Source: Bacillota bacterium
Lineage (GTDB): Bacteria > Bacillota > Bacilli > Alicyclobacillales > SLC66
Direction: 5' to 3'
DNA length: 6,478 bases
Assembly (NCBI GenBank): GCA_021820825.1
Contig: JAKADD010000143.1
Location: 1 to 6,478, forward strand
The translations under genes and the position numbers were made by a program. Of this stretch, positions 1 through 6,478 are shown piece by piece (position 1 is the stretch's first letter; every line of letters starts with the position of its first letter). Below the pieces are notes generated by a model. That model was not told the DNA's origin. It did no database searches and saw nothing but the letters and a program-made list of their open reading frames with translations.

Positions 1-926
1 ACCGTCAGATGGCATGCATAGAGGCATTTCAACGCCAGAGAGAGCAGCGCAGTAAGCCAGGTCGGGTAACGTGCGGCATGGTGCTTGCGGTAGTAGATCA
101 GCATCGTATTGTAAAAATGGTACAGGGAGTGAGCGGACCGTTTCCCTCCGTTCCCGCCTTTATGGTGCACGGTGACCGCGCTGCCTTCGTACCACACCCG
201 ATAGCCAGCCGCCCGGATGCGGTAACACCAGTCGATGTCCTCGCCATACATAAAGTAATCCTCGTCCAGTCCGCCAACGCATTCGTGGACTGAGCGGCTG
301 ACCATCAGGAATGCGCCGGATACGCAGTCCACCGCATAATTCGCATCATTTGGCAGATAGGTCAGATTGTAACCGGCAAAGAACGGGGATCGCGCAAACA
401 GCAGTGACAGGCCGGACAGGCGCGCAAAGCTGTTCCACAGGGTGGGGAAGGATCGGCGACATGCTCGATCCAGGCGCCCGTCGGGGAGCAATAGCTGACA
501 CCCGACCACTCCGATTTCACTGCTCTCGCCGATCTCTCTGATCTTGCTGCTTGCTTGTTGCAGCCGGCTCGCGCAGGCGCTGATGGTCTCTCTCCCCACT
601 TCCGTGTCGGGGTTCAGGAGCAACAGGCAATCGCCGGTTGCGTGCGCCAGTCCGCGATTGTTGGCGAACGCGTATCCGCGATTGGCAGGCAGTTGTTCGG
701 CGACGATGCGGGCAAATGGGGCGATCGCGGTCGGCGTCTCCGTCTCCTGTGTTTCGTCTGGAACGTATGATTGGACCCTGGCCCAGGTGCTGTCTGTCGA
801 TGCGTTGTCGATGAAGATGAGTTCCATGTCGCTGGCGCAGTCGGACAGCGCGAGAGCTTCGAGACACGCGGGCAGGACCTCTGCAGAGTTGTAGGTGACG
901 ATGATGACGGAGATCACATGTGTCAC
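1..926 (-). CDS. GT2 glycosyltransferase (rhamnosyltransferase-like), 3' end outside window
   Basis: A family-2 (GT-A fold) glycosyltransferase, expected to transfer a nucleotide-activated sugar to a growing glycan at the cytoplasmic face of the membrane. 308 codons are visible. The N-terminus (residues 4-14, VISVIIVTYNS) is the nucleotide-binding strand. DNAS is at 40-43, NRGYAFANN at 82-90, the metal-binding NPDTE at 105-109, and the acceptor/base motif YFMYGEDIDWCYR at 224-236. The frame is still open at the left edge in a hydrophobic stretch (residues 290-306), as expected near the C-terminus of this family, so little is probably missing. The start is GTG at 926, chosen because a perfect AGGAGG lies 6 bases upstream and because the start overlaps the preceding stop as GTGA, which implies translational coupling. 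A short Thr/Glu-rich insertion (about residues 56-68) precedes the NRGY motif. Donor and acceptor cannot be read from the sequence; a deoxyhexose is inferred from the neighbouring dehydratase. Confidence 0.93.
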   Translation of the reverse strand, partial: MTHVISVIIVTYNSAEVLPACLEALALSDCASDMELIFIDNASTDSTWARVQSYVPDETQETETPTAIAPFARIVAEQLPANRGYAFANNRGLAHATGDCLLLLNPDTEVGRETISACASRLQQASSKIREIGESSEIGVVGCQLLLPDGRLDRACRRSFPTLWNSFARLSGLSLLFARSPFFAGYNLTYLPNDANYAVDCVSGAFLMVSRSVHECVGGLDEDYFMYGEDIDWCYRIRAAGYRVWYEGSAVTVHHKGGNGGKRSAHSLYHFYNTMLIYYRKHHAARYPTWLTALLSLALKCLYACHLT

Positions 927-2386
927 GGTGTGCCTCCTGAGGTGGGGTGTCTGTCGTCGTGCAGGTCGGGCTGCGTTTCTGTGGCGTCCGTGGCGCCTGG
1001 GGTGCCCGTAGTACTCGTGGCGTCCGTGTTGCCTGGGGTGCTCGTGGCGCCCGTAGTACTCGTGGCGCCTGTGGTACTCGCAGTGCCCGTATGTGTTGCG
1101 ATGCGCGCATCCTGCCAGGCGAGGCGCTGGTTCCGGTTCCAGCGCCGATTTTCGCGAATGTGGCGCAGCGCCAGTTTTGCCGCTTCAGGATCGCGGACGG
1201 TTAACAGGACAAAGCGCGCTGACTCCACGAACAGGCACGCCCAGAAGAACGGGCGGCGGGGGGCGAGATATTTGGTGACGATGGCGATCTGATTGGCAAA
1301 TGAGTGGGCTGCAGCCGCCGTGGACGGCGTGTGGTGTCGCTTCCATCCGCGGTCGTGATCGGCGACGGCCGACGGCTCATAGTGGAATGACCAGCCCAGA
1401 AGGCGCGCGCGCCAACACAGGTCCACGTCTTCCTTATAAATGAAAAATGTGTCGTCGAAGATGGGGCCGTGTTCCGCTAGTTCGCGCAGCATGGCTGCGT
1501 TGTACAGGGCGGCGGCGCCGCATACTCCCCAAACTGGCTGCGGCGTTTCGTATTGCCCTTCATCCTCGCTTCCGGCGCCTCGGTCGCGGGCATGGAGGAA
1601 AGCTCCCATGCGCAGACCCGCGCTGTCGATCATGGCGGGAACAGGGGTCGCGGCGTCGGCAGGATAGTGCAGCGATTCGGGGGCGGATGACAAATCAGTC
1701 GCCAGTTTTGGCGTCGACTTGGGCGTCGGATCAGGTGTAGACTCGGGTAACAGCACTGGTAACAGCTCGGGTGACAGATCAGATCGCAACAGTTTTCCGC
1801 TGACTCCGCCGACGCGGATTCCTTGCGAGCCGACTTCCTGTGCGCGCGTGATGACCTTTCGCGCATAGTCTGGCGCCAGCACGACATCCGGGTTGACCGT
1901 GAGGACGTATGTGTAGGGAACGGTGGACGACGATAGGGGTGCGAACGCCATTTGAGACGCGGGGGGCGGTGTGGGCGTCGGCAATGCCTCGGGCGCGCCA
2001 ATCGTTTCGCGCGTTTCTGCAGCTTCGGACATCTCAAATGCCCCCGTTACGAGAGTTGGGATCGTTTCCAGCTTCCCGAGCGCCGCGCGCGTACCGGGCG
2101 CCTCGCGTAGACAGCGGTTGTGTCCGGCTGCGTAGCCGACGTTGGTCTTATTGATAAGAATGCTGAGGTCGATGGACGCGGGATGCGCGGCGACGAGTTG
2201 CGCGACCTGCTGGCGCATGACATCGACCGTGTTGTCCTGCGAGGCGTTATCGAGGATCACGATCCGCGCGGGAGGCAGTTCCTGCTGCAGCAGGGAGGTC
2301 ACGCAGGCGGCAATGCATGACGAACTGTTGTGCGTCACGATCTGCGCCTGATACGCGATATGCTGTTCTGCCTGTGCGTTTGCCAT
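923..2386 (-). CDS. GT2 glycosyltransferase with two low-complexity insertions and a Thr-rich repeat tail
   Basis: A family-2 glycosyltransferase of 487 residues, clearly longer than the roughly 300 usual for the rhamnosyltransferase-like group. Core motifs appear in the expected order: AQIVTHNS at 14-21, ILDNAS at 44-49, NVGYAAGHN at 82-90, metal-binding NPD at 165-167, VSGKLLR at 195-201, WGVCGAAALY at 286-295 and FFIYKEDVDLCWRARLLGW at 314-332. The extra length sits in three places. One is about residues 101-157, ending in PTPTPPP, between the GY(A)AG and NPD motifs, where relatives have only a few residues. The second is about residues 204-250, a Pro-rich tetrapeptide repeat. The third is a tail from about 431, made of Ala-Thr-Ser-Thr-Thr-Gly-type units. 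The ATG start has only a weak AGGG upstream; no better in-frame start is seen. The stop overlaps the next gene's start by 4 bases. It is probably an active transferase, since its catalytic motifs are intact; the specific sugar is unknown. Confidence 0.93.
   Translation of the reverse strand: MANAQAEQHIAYQAQIVTHNSSSCIAACVTSLLQQELPPARIVILDNASQDNTVDVMRQQVAQLVAAHPASIDLSILINKTNVGYAAGHNRCLREAPGTRAALGKLETIPTLVTGAFEMSEAAETRETIGAPEALPTPTPPPASQMAFAPLSSSTVPYTYVLTVNPDVVLAPDYARKVITRAQEVGSQGIRVGGVSGKLLRSDLSPELLPVLLPESTPDPTPKSTPKLATDLSSAPESLHYPADAATPVPAMIDSAGLRMGAFLHARDRGAGSEDEGQYETPQPVWGVCGAAALYNAAMLRELAEHGPIFDDTFFIYKEDVDLCWRARLLGWSFHYEPSAVADHDRGWKRHHTPSTAAAAHSFANQIAIVTKYLAPRRPFFWACLFVESARFVLLTVRDPEAAKLALRHIRENRRWNRNQRLAWQDARIATHTGTASTTGATSTTGATSTPGNTDATSTTGTPGATDATETQPDLHDDRHPTSGGTP
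933..938 (-). promoter_or_regulatory. Shine-Dalgarno of the downstream GT2 gene
   Basis: AGGAGG read on the minus strand, 6 bases before the GTG at 926. It lies inside the last codons of the upstream glycosyltransferase gene and decides in favour of the GTG start for the next one. Confidence 0.8.
980..1090 (-). repeat. In-frame tandem repeat built of 9/18-bp modules (glycosyltransferase tail)
   Basis: On the plus strand the blocks begin GTGGCGTCC or GTGGCGCC and end TACTC or TGCTC. They lie at 981-1016 (36 bp), 1017-1043 (27 bp), 1044-1061 (18 bp) and 1062-1079 (18 bp), followed by a degenerate copy. All lengths are multiples of 9, so the reading frame is kept. On the coding strand they encode residues about 433-469, with units such as ATSTTG, ATSTPG and NTD. 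Copy-number change would alter tail length without a frameshift. The neighbouring 18-bp copies at 1044 and 1062 differ at only a few positions, suggesting fairly recent expansion. Confidence 0.85.
1691..1774 (-). repeat. 12-bp periodic repeat encoding a Pro tetrapeptide array
   Basis: Seven consecutive tetrapeptides occupy residues 205-232 of the glycosyltransferase: SPEL, LPVL, LPES, TPDP, TPKS, TPKL and ATDL. The 12-bp period is also visible in the DNA around 1744-1775, as alternating GGGTAACAG / TGGTAACAG / GGGTGACAG on the plus strand. The array lies between the VSGKLLR motif and the IDSAG strand and looks like a surface loop expanded by slippage. Confidence 0.75.
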
Positions 2387-2433
2387 CCCTGGTCACCGCC
2401 GTTTCCCGTTTCGCTGAGTCTGACCATGTGTCC

Positions 2434-2462
2434 ATGCTACCAAAGTGAACGGCAACCAACAA
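2434..2462 (-). promoter_or_regulatory. Possible sigma70-type promoter for the two GT2 genes
   Basis: On the minus strand TTGTTG (2462-2457) and TAGCAT (2439-2434) are separated by 17 bases. This would give a leader of about 40 nt before the ATG at 2386. Both boxes are only partial matches, so this is a weak call. It is included because the 296-bp gap suggests the two GT2 genes could be transcribed separately from gmd. Confidence 0.25.
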
Positions 2463-2581
2463 GCTGGCAAGATTGCAAAATAGCGGCGACAGCGGCGCAG
2501 ACAGCAGGATCATACAGCGCGGCAGGGTCGATTTTGACTTTTGCGAGCAGCGATCGATCTTCTAAAATTTGTGACGTATAG

Positions 2582-2677
2582 TGGTTTCAGAGCGAGCCCA
2601 ATAAGAATGTGACCGTAATCAACAAGGAACACGAGAAACAGGTTGAACAACTCTACTCAGACATTGGCCGACTTACC
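2582..2677 (+). pseudogene. Remnant of IS3-family transposase OrfA (C-terminal helix only)
   Basis: The plus-strand frame opens after the stop at 2579-2581. It contains KEHEKQVEQLYSDIGRL, coded at about 2624-2674 with no stop. This matches, from memory, the conserved helical end of OrfA in IS3-family elements (IS150/ISBf10-like), which normally continues as T-Q-L-x-W-L-K-K-K before OrfB. Here the similarity breaks after LT (2677), 5 bases before the stop codon of the opposing gmd gene. No helix-turn-helix part of OrfA is recognisable upstream and no OrfB follows. It is therefore a scar, not a working element. No terminal inverted repeats were found. The family assignment rests on recall of the consensus. 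Confidence 0.55.
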
Positions 2678-2682
2678 AAGAC

Positions 2683-4796
<2,114 letters not shown>

Positions 4797-4803
4797 GAGG
4801 CAA

Positions 4804-4810
4804 TCCTTCC
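4804..4810 (-). promoter_or_regulatory. Shine-Dalgarno of the GT4 gene
   Basis: GGAAGGA on the minus strand, 7 bases before ATG 4796; supports this start over the in-frame GTG at codon 8. Confidence 0.65.
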
Positions 4811-4982
4811 GGATGGATATATGCAGATCTTCCCAAGAGCGTATGCAGGTCTCCGCACTGACCCCATGCGGATCACGGGTTCGGCGCGAAAACCGGATAC
4901 GTCAAGCCGCGTGCGGATCGTTCCGACAGTGGCCGTGCAGAGTACGGTTTCTGCGCGGGCGCCGTTCTGTTCAATCTATTTG

Positions 4983-4991
4983 AGTTTACCA
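4983..4991 (-). promoter_or_regulatory. Possible extended -10 promoter for the GT4-gmd operon
   Basis: TGG followed by TAAACT on the minus strand resembles a TGn extended -10 element. No good -35 box lies at the right distance. The leader to ATG 4796 would be about 180 nt. A weak candidate only, but the gap must hold a promoter if the operon is not read through from the channel gene. Confidence 0.18.
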
Positions 4992-5128
4992 TAATTGGCC
5001 GCAGATAAGAGGTTTGTGGTGGAGCGCGCCATCGCATCCGATGCAGGATTTCGTGTTCAAGAGTGCGGGAAATGAGCTCTATGGGCGAACAGCCTGCGCG
5101 ACTCGTCGTCAGTGGAGAGCATTCATTA

Positions 5129-6037
5129 CTAGTGCTCCGGCTGCGCAGGGGCCTGTTCCTCTTCAGGTAGAGACGGCGATGTTGAAGACTGTCTGGAAGA
5201 ATGTACAAAGAAATAGAACATCCAGGCGCCGAAAAATACGTTCATGACATGGCCGATCATCATTTCAACTGTCGCGACAGTTTTTGCAAGATCAGTGTTT
5301 GGGATAATATCTCCGTATCCAACGGTGAAGTACGTCGTAGCACTGAAGTATAGAGGGTTCCAATCCGAGGGGAGACACTTTGTACAGTTGTAGATGAGAG
5401 CGTTAGTCTGCCATTCAAGGATCAGGCTGTAACCCAGGAAGAACTCGAAAATTACATACCAAGTGGAAACAACATACAGTATGAGGATTAAAATGTGTCT
5501 CATTTTATACAGAAAAGACTGCACATTGTCCGGCGAATTCTTCGCCATCTTCGCCGGTGCACTCATTTTTGCTATGTTGGACGCCTCATTGGCCATCCAT
5601 GAAATGGTGAAAAGAGTGTATAACAATAACACAAGGAAGAGGGGAACTGGCATGGGTTGAGACTTGTTGAGGCTAATCAGTATCTCGAAGCTCAGGCTTA
5701 TTGCCACGGCAGGTATCACCACGACTCGGAGTAATATTGAGTCGCGAAACAAAGGTCTCGCTCGATAGATGATAGGTAAAAATAGCGTCATGACCACGAT
5801 GAGAATGGCCATTGCACAATTTCGACCGACTGTGGTGTTGAAGGCATATTGATGTATAACATTAAGGATTATGAATAAGATCGCCATGCCCGTAGCGAAA
5901 GAAACGGTCAAGAGTTGGTCAAGGAGGCTCCATTTTTTCCACTGCTCGACCACTGTTCCGGGGAGCCCTTTCAACCACAAGAGAAAGAGAAAAATATGCG
6001 ACCAGAGAAGGCGAAAGATACGCGACCACCTCCACAA
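5129..6037 (-). CDS. Six-segment potassium-channel-like membrane protein (ion channel, Kch/Ion_trans_2 type)
   Basis: A putative K+-selective channel of 302 residues. The canonical selectivity filter TVGYGD is at 238-243, preceded by a pore helix (about 226-237, NPLYFSATTYF) and followed by an inner helix (about 253-278). Four further hydrophobic segments lie at about 45-62, 73-91, 103-122 and 130-149, and the outer pore helix at about 181-206, giving a six-segment plan. The segment before the pore domain lacks the regular Arg-x-x-Arg spacing of a voltage-sensing S4, and only a short acidic tail (PEEEQAPAQPEH) follows the last helix, so there is no RCK/TrkA-N domain. The annotated start is TTG at 6037, the first possible start after the in-frame TAG at 6061-6059, with no Shine-Dalgarno. 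Later TTG (codons 19, 21) or GTG (codon 29) codons are alternatives. The gene is visibly AT-richer than the glycosyltransferases, suggesting a separate origin. No functional link to polysaccharide synthesis is evident. Confidence 0.88.
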   Translation of the reverse strand: MWRWSRIFRLLWSHIFLFLLWLKGLPGTVVEQWKKWSLLDQLLTVSFATGMAILFIILNVIHQYAFNTTVGRNCAMAILIVVMTLFLPIIYRARPLFRDSILLRVVVIPAVAISLSFEILISLNKSQPMPVPLFLVLLLYTLFTISWMANEASNIAKMSAPAKMAKNSPDNVQSFLYKMRHILILILYVVSTWYVIFEFFLGYSLILEWQTNALIYNCTKCLPSDWNPLYFSATTYFTVGYGDIIPNTDLAKTVATVEMMIGHVMNVFFGAWMFYFFVHSSRQSSTSPSLPEEEQAPAQPEH

Positions 6038-6053
6038 TGCACTTGGTAACGCT

Positions 6054-6083
6054 ATTATCTATCAGATAAGATTAATTTTGCAA
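6054..6083 (-). promoter_or_regulatory. Candidate sigma70-type promoter of the channel gene
   Basis: Minus strand TTGCAA (6083-6078), an 18-base spacer and GATAAT (6059-6054). The predicted transcription start near 6047 leaves only about 10 nt before TTG 6037. Either the mRNA is nearly leaderless or the true start codon lies further in. Confidence 0.4.
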
Positions 6084-6125
6084 ATCGCGTGTGGACTCTA
6101 GCTCGATAAGGCTGGTCTGCGCTAG

Positions 6126-6356
6126 AACGCGTACATCTGTGCGCCACGGGCGCAGCTTGACGTGATTGAGGCGCAGATCGAACGGGACCCATTCATTGAG
6201 GAGCCTGCGCGATTGAAAATTGGCGATGAAGACCACATGATGCAGTCAGAGGATATTGCAGAATTGGCGGCGGCGATGCTGAAACTTCCGCAACAAGATC
6301 CCGTATTTATAAAAAATCGAAACATAACTTTGGCAGTCATGCGTTTGATTGTATAA
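6126..6356 (+). pseudogene. Possible C-terminal remnant of a short-chain dehydrogenase
   Basis: An open frame of 76 codons between the in-frame stop at 6123-6125 and TAA at 6354-6356. Residues coded at about 6243-6293 read QSEDIAELAAAMLKLPQ, which resembles the PEDVAEaVlfaLxxP segment near the C-terminus of short-chain dehydrogenases (SDR). The Rossmann and catalytic parts are absent. The only plausible start is GTG 6162, without a Shine-Dalgarno. A promoter for the next gene overlaps its last codons. It may be a decayed gene end or a chance open frame; a small hypothetical protein from GTG 6162 (64 residues) cannot be excluded. Confidence 0.3.
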
Positions 6357-6357
6357 A
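6330..6357 (+). promoter_or_regulatory. Candidate sigma70 promoter upstream of the right-edge gene
   Basis: TTGGCA (6330-6335), a 16-base spacer and TATAAA (6352-6357), each box five of six to consensus. The expected transcription start is about 6364, giving a leader of about 64 nt that includes the dyad and the Shine-Dalgarno before GTG 6428. Confidence 0.45.
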
Positions 6358-6371
6358 ACTATGCGTGCAAC

Positions 6372-6409
6372 AACACACTTATATGTGTACTGGTGCATAT
6401 ATCAGTGTT
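6372..6409. promoter_or_regulatory. Imperfect inverted repeat, possible operator
   Basis: Left arm AACACACTTATATG (6372-6385) and right arm CATATATCAGTGTT (6396-6409) pair at 11 of 14 positions around a 10-base centre. The mismatches are confined to three central positions of each arm. The pattern is AACAC-N3-TATATG, 10 bases, CATATA-N3-GTGTT. It lies just downstream of the TTGGCA/TATAAA promoter, and its right arm runs into a second -10 box. This is the arrangement expected of a dimeric repressor site; it could alternatively form an RNA hairpin in the leader. Confidence 0.5.
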
Positions 6410-6414
6410 ATAAT
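6406..6414 (+). promoter_or_regulatory. Second candidate promoter, extended -10
   Basis: TGT followed by a perfect TATAAT (6409-6414) gives a TGn extended -10 element. The hexamer 17 bases upstream (TGTACT, 6386-6391) is a poor -35. Transcripts would begin near 6421, only about 7 nt before GTG 6428, so this is less convincing than the upstream promoter unless ATG 6461 is the start. Confidence 0.35.
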
Positions 6415-6415
6415 T

Positions 6416-6423
6416 GGGGGTGA
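6416..6423 (+). promoter_or_regulatory. Shine-Dalgarno of the right-edge gene
   Basis: GGGGGTGA, seven of eight to GGAGGTGA, ends 4 bases before GTG 6428. It favours this GTG over the in-frame ATG at 6461. It also rules out ATG 6426, whose frame stops after eight codons. Confidence 0.6.
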
Positions 6424-6427
6424 ATAT

Positions 6428-6478
6428 GTGTCGGAGGAAAGGAAAGGGCTGAACAGTTCCATGAACACGTTGCAGGAG
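6428..6478 (+). CDS. Start of an unidentified gene, truncated by the window edge
   Basis: Seventeen codons from GTG 6428 run open to the edge (MSEERKGLNSSMNTLQE). ATG 6461 is an in-frame alternative start. Too little is visible to name a product. The ideal Shine-Dalgarno, the upstream promoters and the dyad make a genuine gene likely. A dyad at the promoter would fit an autoregulated gene, but nothing in these residues shows that. Confidence 0.5.
   Translation, partial: MSEERKGLNSSMNTLQE

Larger units (their letters stand above)
2387..2682. other. Intergenic gap between gmd and the GT2 pair
   Basis: A 296-bp stretch holding the IS3 orfA remnant in its right third and a weak minus-strand promoter candidate near its left end. 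No convincing terminator hairpin follows gmd. The middle (about 2470-2580) shows nothing recognisable in either strand. Confidence 0.6.
4797..5128. other. 332-bp stretch without a recognisable gene
   Basis: Lies between the channel gene and the GT4 gene. The open frames here, on both strands, look like no known protein and have no ribosome site. It contains the GT4 Shine-Dalgarno, a weak extended -10 candidate, and a near-direct repeat (ATGCAGATCTTCC at 4821-4833, ATGCAGGTCTCC at 4843-4854). No clear terminator hairpin for the channel gene was found. Confidence 0.55.

Noticed and set aside
721..728. GCGATCGC, the HIP1 octamer abundant in many cyanobacteria
   Set aside because: I noticed one copy in the window; HIP1-rich genomes would show several, so it gives no taxonomic support.
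980..1090. CRISPR-like array
   Set aside because: The units are 18-36 bp, contiguous without unique spacers, and in frame with a coding sequence; this is a coding tandem repeat.
517..1110. 197-codon Arg/Pro-rich open frame on the minus strand
   Set aside because: It overlaps the two GT2 genes in another frame. Its repetitive Ala-Pro-Arg beginning is just the out-of-frame reading of the tandem repeat.
4870..4905. Possible hairpin around CGGGTTCGGCGCGAAAACCGG as a terminator
   Set aside because: The arms pair over only about 4 bases and no T-run follows on either strand.
4873..5208. 111-codon minus-strand frame across the gap after the channel gene
   Set aside because: It overlaps the channel's 3' end, has no Shine-Dalgarno, and its composition (many Arg, Ser, Pro, no motif) looks non-coding.

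Overview
The window carries part of a surface-polysaccharide (exopolysaccharide or O-antigen-type) gene cluster on the minus strand, followed on the right by an ion-channel gene and the upstream region of another gene. The G+C-rich coding style, frequent GTG/TTG starts and Pro/Thr-rich low-complexity stretches inside enzymes would fit a Chloroflexota-type bacterium (Roseiflexus/Chloroflexus relatives). That assignment is an inference from style; no marker gene in the window settles it.

Layout, read in the direction of transcription (right to left). At 4796-3651 lies a WbaZ-like GT4 glycosyltransferase. It overlaps by 4 bases a short-form GDP-mannose 4,6-dehydratase (3654-2683, TTG start). A 296-bp gap follows, holding a remnant of an IS3-family orfA on the opposite strand that stops 5 bases short of the gmd stop codon. 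Next comes a 487-aa GT2 glycosyltransferase (2386-923) with two low-complexity insertions and a repeat-rich C-terminal tail. It overlaps by 4 bases a second GT2 glycosyltransferase (926 to beyond the left edge, GTG start). The likely chemistry: GMD converts GDP-mannose to GDP-4-keto-6-deoxymannose. An enzyme outside the window would then make a GDP-6-deoxyhexose (GDP-D-rhamnose or GDP-L-fucose), and the three transferases would build a glycan from this and related sugars.

Right of the cluster, after a 332-bp stretch without a recognisable gene, is an AT-richer gene (6037-5129, minus) for a six-segment potassium-channel-like membrane protein. It has a perfect TVGYGD filter, no arginine-rich S4 and no cytoplasmic RCK domain. 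Its candidate promoter lies almost on top of its TTG start.

The last 350 bases are plus-strand. They hold a short open frame (6126-6356) that looks like the C-terminal remnant of a short-chain dehydrogenase, then two candidate promoters, a 14-bp-arm imperfect dyad that may be an operator, a strong Shine-Dalgarno sequence, and the first 17 codons of a gene that leaves the window. The most unusual items are the repeat-expanded GT2 enzyme, the IS3 scar abutting gmd, and the dyad with its promoters at the right end.
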